A stretch of 38,149 nt of DNA, taken from NCBI GenBank assembly GCA_905233685.1, contig CAJOEZ010000020.1, positions 1 to 38,149 on the forward strand, read 5' to 3'. The position numbers were made by a program, and so were the translations under genes. The notes below the pieces were generated by a model, which had not been told where the DNA came from, did no database searches, and saw only the letters and a program-made list of their open reading frames with translations. Shown one piece after another: positions 24,742 through 32,760 of this stretch (position 1 is its first letter; each line of letters opens with the position of its first letter). The stretch is from an uncultured Bacteroidales bacterium. Lineage in GTDB: Bacteria > Bacteroidota > Bacteroidia > Bacteroidales > F082.

Positions 24742-26454
24742 ATGAAAAAGGTACTCATTGGAATAACGGTTTTGTTCTCAGCTCAAATCGCTTTCGCGCA
24801 ACACGCCCTCACCTATCAAAGCTACGCCAAAGGCGTTGCGGAACAAGACACGACCACCGTGCAAGTCGTGGAAAATGCGAAATGCCTGAAAATTAGAACT
24901 GTAGAAAAAAAACTTTCCAACCCTATCCCAGGTTTTGCCGAAAGCGCTACCTACGTGAATTACACCGAAGACTCCGTTTACACCATCGTGGATTTCGCGG
25001 ACGGGAAGTATTATAGCAGTTATCCACTGACTGATAACGACGTGGTTTTCAGCGATGAAGGTCCAGAAAAGCTACTGGGCTACGACTGCAAGAAATACAA
25101 GACCAGCATCAACTCCAACACCATCGAAGTGTGGATGACGGAAAGCCTCGGTTTCGAGGCCACGCCCATGCCCGGACTCGGCCGCTTGAAAGGCGTGATG
25201 GTGCGCTGCATGAGAAACAGTTCCTATATCACTGATTTGAAAGAGGTAAAAGAGCAAAAATATGCCCTCATCGACTTGATTCCAGCCTACAAAGGCGAAC
25301 ACAAGACCTCGCGCGAACTGAGCCAACTGCGCAAGGACAAACTCGTCGTGCGCATCCCCGTTTTCGAGGACGAACAAATCCATTTCGCGGATTATGAGCC
25401 TTTTACAGGAGAAATCCCTTTTGACACGGTCATCCATTTCAGCCACGGCACGCTGATTGTCAAGCGGATGAATCTGCCTTTGATTCCAGAGCATTACCAA
25501 ATCTTCGCCGAGATTCGCCAGCGCAGCAACGGCGACGCTTACGACCGCACGGCCTCCGTCTTCGTCATCCCGACCGAGAAGGCCAAGAGTTTCCGCGACG
25601 GCCTGACACAAGGCCTGGAAGCCCTGCCCGTGTTCGTCGGCAAGGACAGCAGGGAATACCAAGGCATCAAAGCGGAGAAGGACTATCTGCCGCCCGTCGA
25701 GCTGGTGCGGTTCTTCACCTCGTTTGGCGCGGGCCACTTCAACGACCGTGTGCAGATTGACGGCTTGGAATGGGCGGAAGAAAACTATTACAAACAGGAA
25801 ATCAGCGAGTTGCGCGACCGTTTGCGTGGCGATGTGCTCATCGGGGCCTTCATCGGCAACTACGACAAGGGCGGCCACAAGATTTCCTTGGACCTCCTCG
25901 CCTACCCAGGCGACAACAAATGGAGTGAAGACCCACTGAAACAACACTCCATTCCGCTGTTCAACACCTGCAATGTATTGGAAATGAGTGGACAAAACTA
26001 TGGTCGCTTATTCGCCACCGATAGGCTGACCGTAGAATTTGAGCTTCCCGACAGCGCCAAAAACGTGCGGTTGCGCTACATCAGCACGGGCCATGGCGGT
26101 TGGGACAACGGGGACGAGTTCAACCCCAAGGAAAACGCCATTTACATCGATGGAAAGAAGGCCTTCACTTACACGCCTTGGCGCTGCGACTGTGCCACTT
26201 TCCGCGACCAAAACCCTGTTTCTGGCAACTTCTGGAACGGCCTCTCCTCCTCCGACTACTCGCGCTCGGGCTGGTGTCCCGGCACGGCCACCAATCCCGT
26301 TTACTTTGACCTTAGCCACCTGAAGCCTGGCAAACACACCATTTCCATCTCCATCCCCCAAGGCAAGGACGAAGGCGAATCGTTTAGCCATTGGATGGTT
26401 TCGGGGGTGGTGTTGTATGAACAATCTAAAGGCACCAACGATAAAAAGGAATGA
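24742..26454 (+). CDS. PNGase F-like N-glycan amidase with extra N-terminal domain
   Basis: 570 aa with signal peptide MKKVLIGITVLFSAQIAFAQ. Residues about 25-195 form a domain resembling the GLPGLI/DUF4412-like family (VYTIVDFADGKYYSS, KLLGYDCKKYK, IEVWMTESLGF, PGLGRLKGVMVRC). Residues about 215-400 and 405-560 match the two jelly-roll domains of peptide-N4-(N-acetylglucosaminyl)asparagine amidase F. Asp268 in NGDAYDR aligns with catalytic Asp60 of the Elizabethkingia enzyme (WDR). Glu459 in NGDEF aligns with Glu206. PWRCDCATFRDQNP and SDYSRSGWCPGTA are typical of the C-terminal lobe. The third acidic residue (Glu118 in YTETW) has no clear equivalent; the region reads AFIGNYDKGGH. The predicted role is removal of N-linked glycans from host glycoproteins. 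It stands alone, without a SusCD pair or glycosidases next to it. Confidence 0.85.
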   Translation: MKKVLIGITVLFSAQIAFAQHALTYQSYAKGVAEQDTTTVQVVENAKCLKIRTVEKKLSNPIPGFAESATYVNYTEDSVYTIVDFADGKYYSSYPLTDNDVVFSDEGPEKLLGYDCKKYKTSINSNTIEVWMTESLGFEATPMPGLGRLKGVMVRCMRNSSYITDLKEVKEQKYALIDLIPAYKGEHKTSRELSQLRKDKLVVRIPVFEDEQIHFADYEPFTGEIPFDTVIHFSHGTLIVKRMNLPLIPEHYQIFAEIRQRSNGDAYDRTASVFVIPTEKAKSFRDGLTQGLEALPVFVGKDSREYQGIKAEKDYLPPVELVRFFTSFGAGHFNDRVQIDGLEWAEENYYKQEISELRDRLRGDVLIGAFIGNYDKGGHKISLDLLAYPGDNKWSEDPLKQHSIPLFNTCNVLEMSGQNYGRLFATDRLTVEFELPDSAKNVRLRYISTGHGGWDNGDEFNPKENAIYIDGKKAFTYTPWRCDCATFRDQNPVSGNFWNGLSSSDYSRSGWCPGTATNPVYFDLSHLKPGKHTISISIPQGKDEGESFSHWMVSGVVLYEQSKGTNDKKE

Positions 26455-26666
26455 CATTAATCCGTTTTCCGTCAGAAAGTGTTTTTTCTCCCACTTCGTC
26501 CAAAGTGACGATAGTACCTTCTTCCAAATCGAAGGCATTCAATCGGCTGTAAATATAAAAAATACATATTGCAAATCGTTATTTTATAAAAAAAACACCA
26601 ATTATAAATCGGTATTATGTGTAGTCTTCACATTTTTTCAGGCATAAAAACCGTAGAGACGCGAGA

Positions 26667-26715
26667 CTGGTGTCACGGCACGGCCACCAATCCCGTCTAT
26701 TTCAAAAAAGGTTAA
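26667..26715 (+). pseudogene. Remnant of a second PNGase F-like gene
   Basis: CTGGTGTCACGGCACGGCCA and the next 16 bases match 26271-26306 of the PNGase gene with three differences. Read in frame it gives WCHGTATNPVYFKKG and a stop, against WCPGTATNPVYFDLS in the intact enzyme. Two of the three differences are synonymous. It lies exactly 396 bp downstream of the parent segment. The rest of the copy is not recognisable. Confidence 0.7.
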
Positions 26716-26768
26716 TACAACAACCATTTTTTATCAAAAATCGGTTAATCGACTAAACGATTTTGGGA

Positions 26769-26814
26769 CAACACAGCTAAAAGTATATTTTTTTAATCAC
26801 TTTTAGCTGTGTTG
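26769..26814. repeat. Perfect 16-bp inverted repeat (stem-loop) between convergent genes
   Basis: CAACACAGCTAAAAGT (26769-26784) and ACTTTTAGCTGTGTTG (26799-26814) are exact reverse complements around a 14-base AT loop. There is no T-run after the stem on either strand, so it is not a standard intrinsic terminator. It could be a bidirectional 3' end structure or the footprint of a lost element. Confidence 0.85.
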
Positions 26815-27092
26815 AAGAATCGCTACGAATGCCTTTTCTTACTCTGCTTCATTCCCAAATCCACCGTCACCAAAGTCGCCAAAGCCTCCATCATGACCAC
26901 GGCGCTGGGCAAGGGCGCACACATCATGCCGTCCTTCGATGGCGATGGTGCATGTCTCCCCAGCCCGATTTACATACAATAAAAGAAATATTCCCACAGA
27001 ATTCCATGCAACACCAGAGAAAGAGGACTGCACCGTATGAAGAACAAACCACTTAGGAAAGTCACACCACACAAACCAGCCAATACATTGGT

Positions 27093-29243
27093 TTATTCTG
27101 CATCCTGAACAAGGCGAACAGAAATACCATTATGACGGGAAAAGCTACCACCAATACCTGGGTTATAATAAATGAACATCCTACCGAACCACATTTCATG
27201 TGCACCGTCATCAGGGTTAAGAATGTCCGTCGACCAATAATAACCAGATTCGTCAACTTGGCTGACTTGCGTCCCTTGCCTAAGCCCTGCCACTGGCAAA
27301 AACACGGCTCCAGCTGCTTCCATTTGGCTCCATTGTTCTAAGGAGAAATTGTTTACATAATTTGTAAACTCCTTATATGCTGAAGTGAATGCGATTCCTT
27401 CAGGCAACACACAATCGTCGGGAAGAAGTATTAGTCCGTGCCATCCATTGACAAGACCCATAGCGTAAAGATTATCCGCATTGTTTCGTTGATATACCAT
27501 GTAGCTCATTTCCGCCGATGATAGTGTCCTCCATAGGCCCGCCTGATTACCACCATTCGAGATAGGGTTGTGCTGTCCCCAGTCATATTCCGTATAGGCG
27601 ATATTGTTCTGATTGTCGCCATAATCGGTTTCAATCTCGCTGGTCATCCACGGGTGTTTGTCTTCATAGCCGCTTGTTCCCCAGCCAAACAAATCAATCC
27701 AGCCATCGTAAGTTGGAGAAATGTTGCTGTTGGCGCTTCCTATGATGTCTTGCTGGCTCTCGGCAAATCGCCATGTATTCGTAGAAGCCTGATACTGCAA
27801 ATTGCCTTGTGAAAAATACACTTGGTCACCATTGGCATTGACAGTGAATAAGCCATTGACGGCACCAATTGGAGCACCACCTTGGGGAATGAAATTGGCC
27901 ACCATGTTTCTGTTGCCCGTCACAGTAAAACTATAAGTAGCATCTTCTGAAACCACTTCGTCGTTTTCCGTCCAATTATCAAAAGTGTAACCATCATTGG
28001 CTAAAGCTGTCAAAGTACATGTTGAATCTTCGGCATACGTGCCCGCTCCGATTATGGTGCCACTTTCGGCTGGGTTGGGTGTCACATTGATGTTATAATA
28101 AGAGGTGTTATCTGAAACTTTTACCAATCTGACAGAAAACCCCTCGCTGATGTCATTATAGTTTTGAGGGCCAACATCGCTCTGGCTAAAATACAGGTAG
28201 TTCGCATATCCGCTATAACAAAATGAAGACGACCAGTAAAAGCCTTGGCCTGCGTCATAAACCACCGTGCCATTGCGACGACTGGCGGTAGGAAGAAATA
28301 CTGCACCATTGGCTTCAAAAATGTTGACCCATTCCTCGCTGCTGATTATGTTGCCAGAAAAATCAGCTTCGGCGTTGTTTATGTTGTTTAGACTATAGGT
28401 TGATGCAGTCCAGTCGTCAGGCAGTAAAATGACACCGTTCGAATCATTTACCTTGCCCTTGACAAAGCGGATGCCCGATGTAGTGTTTCGCGTCATGAAT
28501 AAGTATTCCCATTCATTAGTCGTTGGAGTGCGCCACCCTATGTTTTCCATGTTACCACCATTTGAAATAGCATTATAGCCCCAATCGGCCATCCCTGTTT
28601 GGTCGTAAAGATTGCAGGAATACATACCATAGGCGTAGTATTCAGTGTAATTCGTACTGGTACTCCAAGGCTGATAACAATCCGTTCTATGTTCGTAACC
28701 ACTTGTTCCCCAGCCAAAGAGGTCTCGATCTATCGAAGATGCATTGCTGCCTTGTCCGTTGTCACCAAGATAATCCCATTGATGGTCAGCAAACTTCCAA
28801 AAAGGTATAGCCGCACTGCCAATGTATTGAAGATTTCCTTTTGAGAAATACACTTGGTCGCCATTGGCATTGACGGTGAATAAACCATTGATGGCACCTG
28901 TCGGAACAGTAGGATTAGCTGGTTCTACTCCAAATACAAAACTCACCTGTTCTGGATTCATCGACCTATACATCAATCCCTTGCCAGGAATGAAATGAGT
29001 AAAACTACCATACCAACCAAAGCCTTCAAGATAGTATACATAGCCAGTTTGCGACTTGATTATGTCGCCATTGGTAGGCGTGAAGGAAGCCAGTCCTTCT
29101 GCGATAGTCAAGGTGTCGGCACGGGGATAACTCACCCAGTTCCATCCTGGACTCAGAGTAATCGTGACTTCTTGCGCCAACGCATGATGGCTTGCCATCG
29201 TCATCAGAAGCACGAACATCAAAAGCATTAGTACTTTTTTCAT
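27093..29243 (-). CDS. Surface protein with twin FISUMP/C-type-lectin-like domains and an InlB-like repeat
   Basis: 716 aa with signal peptide MKKVLMLLMFVLLMTMASHH. An N-terminal module VTITLSPGWNWVSYPRADTL (26-105) is a recurrent Bacteroidota surface-protein opening. Two long homologous domains start with NGLFTVNANGDQVYFSKGNL (about 116-386) and NGLFTVNANGDQVYFSQGNL (about 458-714). Both contain LFGWGTSGYE, ISNGG, VILLPDD, GAVFLP, a GxYWS motif, and end in FSVRLV or ISVRLV. This pattern is that of formylglycine/C-type-lectin-like domains, including FISUMP. Between them (about 390-452) is a divergent InlB B-repeat (GYTFDNWTENDEVVSEDATY). No T9SS sorting domain is visible, so anchorage is unclear. 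It is preceded by a copy of the duplicated promoter module. Confidence 0.8.
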   Translation of the reverse strand: MKKVLMLLMFVLLMTMASHHALAQEVTITLSPGWNWVSYPRADTLTIAEGLASFTPTNGDIIKSQTGYVYYLEGFGWYGSFTHFIPGKGLMYRSMNPEQVSFVFGVEPANPTVPTGAINGLFTVNANGDQVYFSKGNLQYIGSAAIPFWKFADHQWDYLGDNGQGSNASSIDRDLFGWGTSGYEHRTDCYQPWSTSTNYTEYYAYGMYSCNLYDQTGMADWGYNAISNGGNMENIGWRTPTTNEWEYLFMTRNTTSGIRFVKGKVNDSNGVILLPDDWTASTYSLNNINNAEADFSGNIISSEEWVNIFEANGAVFLPTASRRNGTVVYDAGQGFYWSSSFCYSGYANYLYFSQSDVGPQNYNDISEGFSVRLVKVSDNTSYYNINVTPNPAESGTIIGAGTYAEDSTCTLTALANDGYTFDNWTENDEVVSEDATYSFTVTGNRNMVANFIPQGGAPIGAVNGLFTVNANGDQVYFSQGNLQYQASTNTWRFAESQQDIIGSANSNISPTYDGWIDLFGWGTSGYEDKHPWMTSEIETDYGDNQNNIAYTEYDWGQHNPISNGGNQAGLWRTLSSAEMSYMVYQRNNADNLYAMGLVNGWHGLILLPDDCVLPEGIAFTSAYKEFTNYVNNFSLEQWSQMEAAGAVFLPVAGLRQGTQVSQVDESGYYWSTDILNPDDGAHEMWFGRMFIYYNPGIGGSFSRHNGISVRLVQDAE

Positions 29244-29533
29244 ATTAGATAGGTTTAAAAATTAGTTTCCTTTATCTTTTTCCTCGGCAGACTCCAGACC
29301 GAGTTTCAATAAGTCAATTCCGAAAAACACAAAAGAAAAGCGCGGGAGTCAAAACTTTGTTTATCCCGTGCCTTAGGCCTTCGCATTGCCTATCTCTCGA
29401 GGATAAACAATGCCGATGCCCACGCTATCGAATATACAATGAAAACACGTATACACGAAACATGGACGTCGAACATTGTATTATCGTGCGAGAGAATTGA
29501 GTTTGCGAAGTTCAAGGCACCGCAGATAAAACG

Positions 29534-29680
29534 TCAGTTCAACGTCTTCTCTAATATGTCTGTTGCTTCCAAAAGGGAAACAACGAAGCAAAAATAAGGA
29601 TTTTTTGAATAAAACAAGAAAAAACGGGAAAAAACCACAAATATTTCCGCTTTTTCCAAACCTCAGCAAAGCCTTTCCCA
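29534..29680. repeat. ~150-bp direct repeat, copy 1 (gene tail plus promoter)
   Basis: Aligns with 30314-30460 at roughly 80% identity with short indels. On the minus strand it begins with a decayed copy of the last codons of the GNAT gene (GKALLR), then a TATTTTTG box (29589-29596), a small GGAA/TTCC hairpin and GACGTTGAACTG. Confidence 0.85.
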
Positions 29681-29693
29681 TTCCTCACAAAAA

Positions 29694-29726
29694 CAAAAAA
29701 CCGCCCTTGAAAAAGAGCGGTTTTTG
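29694..29726 (-). terminator. Intrinsic terminator of the small lipoprotein gene
   Basis: Stem AAAAACCGC against GCGGTTTTT with a CTTGAAAAAGA-type loop region. On the minus strand it ends in a T-run, 17 bases after the lipoprotein stop. Confidence 0.85.
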
Positions 29727-29742
29727 TTGCATTGAATAAAAA

Positions 29743-30228
29743 TCAAAAGTCTTTCTCGACAGTGAATTTCAGGCGATCGGGATGTTCTTGCATGAGATTA
29801 AGGAATTTTTCCTTATTGACCGAAGCGAATGAACCCACCATTTCAATGGATAGGGAACCGCCGGTATAGTTTCCAACTCCATAGCGCTTTCCGTAAACCA
29901 CCTGTTCCGGAAGCTCATTTTCATTGTAAACTAATTCTCCTTCCATCTTGGCATGGAAAGGTAAGGTAACTTCGACAGACTTTGACCATGGCACCACAAC
30001 GCCAGTTTCGGTAACTGACTCACCTTTAGCATTGGTATAGGTCACATTCAGTTTAAAGCAATCAGACATGACCAAATTGCCATTCGTGTTGTCAACCTTG
30101 TACAACACTGTGGTAGTGGTAGGTGTCGGATCCGGAGTGGGAGTCGGTGTCGGGTCGGGCTTTTTGCAACCCGTGAGCATCATGCCACCAATCAGCACGG
30201 TAGCGAGCAAAAATGATACTTTTTTCAT
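29743..30228 (-). CDS. Small Pro/Thr-linker lipoprotein
   Basis: 161 aa. Signal MKKVSFLLATVLIGGMMLTG with lipobox LTGC (Cys21) followed by KKPDPTPTPTPDPTPTTTTV, a flexible Pro/Thr spacer typical of surface lipoproteins. The globular part (about 42-161) is beta-rich and not recognised. It sits exactly between the two copies of the ~150-bp repeat, with its own terminator, so it may be a transcription unit driven by the repeat's promoter. Confidence 0.85.
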   Translation of the reverse strand: MKKVSFLLATVLIGGMMLTGCKKPDPTPTPTPDPTPTTTTVLYKVDNTNGNLVMSDCFKLNVTYTNAKGESVTETGVVVPWSKSVEVTLPFHAKMEGELVYNENELPEQVVYGKRYGVGNYTGGSLSIEMVGSFASVNKEKFLNLMQEHPDRLKFTVEKDF

Positions 30229-30313
30229 TGTTTTGAATTTTAATTGATTAAACGTTATTTAAATAGGTTCATTTTTCTTTTAATCGCAACAGACGGCGTT
30301 CTCGGCGCTTTCG

Positions 30314-30460
30314 ACAGTTCAACGTCTTCAATATGTCTGCTGCTTCCAAAGTGGAAACAACGGGGCAAAAATAAGGATTTTTTGGATAAAGCATGAAAAA
30401 GCGGGGAAATCCTTCAATTATTTCCGCTTTTTCCAAACCCTCAGCAAAGCCTTCCCAAAA
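30314..30460. repeat. ~150-bp direct repeat, copy 2 (parental; overlaps the GNAT gene 3' end)
   Basis: Contains the true last codons of the GNAT gene (GKALLRVWKKRK and stop at 30418), the TATTTTTG box (30366-30373) on the minus strand, and a TTCCA/TGGAA hairpin. This is the likely source of copy 1. Confidence 0.85.
30366..30373 (-). promoter_or_regulatory. Putative -7 box (TATTTTTG) for the small lipoprotein gene
   Basis: Minus-strand TATTTTTG about 138 bases before the lipoprotein start. The same box in the same context recurs at 29589-29596 upstream of the twin-domain surface-protein gene. The -33 region is weak in both. Confidence 0.5.
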
Positions 30461-31347
30461 GGCGAAAGCCTATTGAAGGTATAAGAAGGATACCTCCTCT
30501 CCTCACCGCCGAAGCCAAGGTAGAAACGGGCCAAATTGTCGTCGTCAGAGCCTTCGAAATCGAAGGTAACTTTCTGATAGGCAAAGCGTTGGATGGCTTT
30601 ATCAAGCAAGAAAGTCATGGCCTGTGTTTCCTTGCCTTTTTCGCTGTTGCCGGAGAAAAGGAACGTAATGCGGTTGTCGGTCTGCATGAACAAAGCACCG
30701 CAAAGCAGTTCGTCGGAGCCGCTTTCGGTCACACCGAGGGTGAAGGCGGCTTTGCGCCTTATGGCAGACTCCCCTAAATTAATTAAGGTGGCGTATTCAG
30801 CATCACCCCAAACGTTGACCGTCGCGCCACGATGGTCTCTAAACAACCTCACAACCTGTTGAAGCTCAACGGCATCAACCACCTGCAAATCATGGCTTTC
30901 CGCTTTGGACAAATTGCGTTTGGTGTTGGTGTGGTAATTGGCACGAATCGTGTCATAATCCTTATTCAAGTCCAAGACGATATTCCTATGAAAATCAATG
31001 CCTTGCAATGGTTTCTCAAATACGTTTCCCTCGTTCAGTCTAATTTCAGCGAAACGGTATTTTTGGGGAATGGCATTCAAGAAATCCTGCAACACTTCCG
31101 CTGTTATTTCTTGACTTGAAAAAACGCCCAACTGCTGCACAAAAAACGGTTGGAAAAGGTAGTTCACGCCGAATTTCTTCCCGCCCGTAATCGGCATAAC
31201 GGCTTCATAATCACCCAGAACCATGGCCGACCACTCGAGGTGGACGATGTCCAAATACCACGATTGGGCGTAAACCAAGCCACTGTCGGAAATGAGGGTG
31301 TCCCATTTCGCACGGTCGATGGCTTTATGTTCAATGTGGTGAATCAT
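30418..31347 (-). CDS. GNAT/FemAB-like acyl-CoA N-acyltransferase domain protein
   Basis: 309 aa. Two GNAT-fold halves: residues about 1-130, and about 130-300 with NYHTNTKRNLSKAESHDLQV, GALFMQTDNRITFLFSGNSE and GKETQAMTFLLDKAIQRFAY. This layout matches acetyltransferase_6 / FemAB-like proteins that modify cell-envelope molecules. It overlaps the deacetylase gene by 4 bp and follows it on the same transcript. The gene pair suggests modification of a surface polysaccharide or peptide by deacetylation and acylation, which is inference. Confidence 0.8.
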   Translation of the reverse strand: MIHHIEHKAIDRAKWDTLISDSGLVYAQSWYLDIVHLEWSAMVLGDYEAVMPITGGKKFGVNYLFQPFFVQQLGVFSSQEITAEVLQDFLNAIPQKYRFAEIRLNEGNVFEKPLQGIDFHRNIVLDLNKDYDTIRANYHTNTKRNLSKAESHDLQVVDAVELQQVVRLFRDHRGATVNVWGDAEYATLINLGESAIRRKAAFTLGVTESGSDELLCGALFMQTDNRITFLFSGNSEKGKETQAMTFLLDKAIQRFAYQKVTFDFEGSDDDNLARFYLGFGGEERRYPSYTFNRLSPFGKALLRVWKKRK

Positions 31348-32654
31348 TGGCTAATGTATTCCAATAATTGTCTATACATCTCCGGCCAGCCGACCCAACG
31401 TTTTTCGCCGCCAAGAGTCTCGTTGTGAGTGAGATAGATAAACCTACCTCCCACCGCTTTCACCTCGTCCACGAGCTGCTTGGCGAGGTCGAGGGAAGCT
31501 TCCACGTCGAGGTTGAGATAGTCTCGCATCGTGCCGTCCATGAGAGCAAAAGGATGCACCCAAAGGTTGGTGGCCATGTCGTTTTCAAGGTCGAAGAAAC
31601 GGAAGGCATCGGCAATGCCCGCACGAAATCCGGTTTGCGAGGCAAAACCCATCGTGTAGTCGTCGCTGATATCCAACTCAATGAGTTTCTGATAACTACG
31701 CGGCAGATTCATCCTCAAAAAATGCTGCCGGCTCTTGGTCAGCGGACGGTGCAACACCTCTGACAGCCCGTCGATTTCGGCCTGAAGCTTCTCAAGGTTG
31801 AGGTAAGACGAAAACGAGGGATGGATGCCCACATCGGCATAGTCGCCGAGCCGCTTGATGAGCGACTTGAACGCATCCTTGCGCAGCGAGATGTTCTTGT
31901 CATTGGTGTCATATTCACCACAAAGGATGAAGTATATAGGCTTGAGTTTGAACGTTTTCTGAAGCTCAAACTGGAAGTCAAACGAGTCGAAGGGGTCTTT
32001 GCGTTTGCCTCGCAGCACCTCATGTCGCTCACGCAAACCCTCTCGGTTGCCCTCTGCCAAATCCTTGAAGAAACCGCCTAAGGTGCGATAAACGCCTTTG
32101 TGCTTGTAAGCCCAAGCCGCGTCGACATCGTAGGTGGGGACAAACTCGAACTTTCGCTCCTTGAAAAGCAGGTTGGGATAGATTTCTATTAATCTGTTTT
32201 TCATTGCAATAGCCCAGATATCAACCAAAGGCTTCTGCAACAGCCCATTCTCGAACATCCATGTCGACTCGGCCTGAAAACGGCCGTATTTGTCGCGCAC
32301 TTGCGGCAGGTATTCCTCATAGCGCGAAACCAAATAGAACGAGGCCGCAAACACATCAAAAGGCATCAGCAAACCCTTGCCGTAAACCGGAAACAAGCCC
32401 TTGACGCCCTCGAAGTCCACCGAAGTGGTCTCCTGGTCGTTGATATGCCGCTCAAACAGCAATTCGTGAGCCTTTTGGAACGGAGCATCGCCCAACCGGT
32501 ACGGGCCATAAACCATCTTCGGGCCTTCGTATGCGGTGAATTTCTCCACATCGGAAGTCACCGAGAAATCCAATCCTAACAGCTGTTTGAACACCAAATC
32601 GAAGGTGTAAAGCACACGGTCGGTGATTCTCGGAACATGGACAAGCATTTTCAT
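31344..32654 (-). CDS. Polysaccharide deacetylase-like protein (DUF7033 plus NodB-like domain)
   Basis: 436 aa. N-terminal ~165 residues of DUF7033 type (DRVLYTFDLVFKQLLGLDFS ... YLVSRYEEYLPQVRDKYGRF). A NodB-like carbohydrate-esterase domain starts at FVPTYDVDAAW (171-181, TYDVD as metal-site motif) and continues with DVGIHPSFSS and NLWVHPFALMDG (His-containing motifs). It probably removes acetyl groups from an envelope glycan. The start is ATG 32654; a second ATG two codons later is possible. A TATTTTTG box is only 4 bases upstream of the first ATG. Confidence 0.83.
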   Translation of the reverse strand: MKMLVHVPRITDRVLYTFDLVFKQLLGLDFSVTSDVEKFTAYEGPKMVYGPYRLGDAPFQKAHELLFERHINDQETTSVDFEGVKGLFPVYGKGLLMPFDVFAASFYLVSRYEEYLPQVRDKYGRFQAESTWMFENGLLQKPLVDIWAIAMKNRLIEIYPNLLFKERKFEFVPTYDVDAAWAYKHKGVYRTLGGFFKDLAEGNREGLRERHEVLRGKRKDPFDSFDFQFELQKTFKLKPIYFILCGEYDTNDKNISLRKDAFKSLIKRLGDYADVGIHPSFSSYLNLEKLQAEIDGLSEVLHRPLTKSRQHFLRMNLPRSYQKLIELDISDDYTMGFASQTGFRAGIADAFRFFDLENDMATNLWVHPFALMDGTMRDYLNLDVEASLDLAKQLVDEVKAVGGRFIYLTHNETLGGEKRWVGWPEMYRQLLEYISQ

Positions 32655-32658
32655 AGGG

Positions 32659-32666
32659 CAAAAATA
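32659..32666 (-). promoter_or_regulatory. Putative -7 box (TATTTTTG) for the deacetylase/GNAT operon
   Basis: Minus-strand TATTTTTG followed by CCCT and the ATG. A TTTTTG lies 22 bases upstream as a possible -33. As with the chromate-transporter gene, the spacing implies a leaderless or nearly leaderless message. Confidence 0.5.
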
Positions 32667-32728
32667 AGACGATTTTCAATGCCAACGGCAAAAACAGCGA
32701 AAAATGTTCACGCAACGCGAAAAAGTTG

Positions 32729-32736
32729 TAATTTTG
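32729..32736 (+). promoter_or_regulatory. Putative -7 box (TAATTTTG) for dnaX
   Basis: It lies 24 bases before the ATG at 32761 and inside the in-frame upstream extension to 32704. Transcription starting here would exclude the longer start, which supports the 32761 start. Confidence 0.55.
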
Positions 32737-32760
32737 CCTTTTATTTTAAGGTATCCCGAT

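Larger units (their letters stand above)
26455..27092. other. Intergenic debris region between convergent PNGase and surface-protein genes
   Basis: 638 bp with no convincing intact gene. It holds a partial GAGACGCGA repeat (26653-26664), a PNGase remnant (26667-26715), a perfect 16-bp inverted repeat (26769-26814), and a GC-richer stretch (about 26850-26960) with codon-like composition but conflicting reading frames. AT-rich DNA fills the rest. Confidence 0.6.
29244..29742. other. Intergenic region with structured leader and duplicated promoter module
   Basis: 499 bp with no intact gene. From the surface-protein start upward it holds an inverted repeat TTGTTTATCC/GGATAAACAA (29357-29366 and 29401-29410), AT-rich DNA, the duplicated module (29534-29680) with its -7 box, and the terminator of the lipoprotein gene (29694-29726). 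Confidence 0.65.

Noticed and set aside
26417..26647. A 76-codon plus-strand open frame after the PNGase gene
   Set aside because: It overlaps the end of the PNGase gene and continues into AT-rich DNA with poor codon use; no homology or translation signal is apparent.
29481..29681. A 66-codon minus-strand open frame
   Set aside because: Its first residues (GKALLR) are the decayed duplicate of the GNAT gene tail; the rest reads through promoter-like DNA, so it is a duplication scar and not a gene.
32704..32760. Longer dnaX start at 32704
   Set aside because: The added 19 residues are not part of the conserved DnaX N-terminus, and the likely -7 box at 32729-32736 falls inside them.
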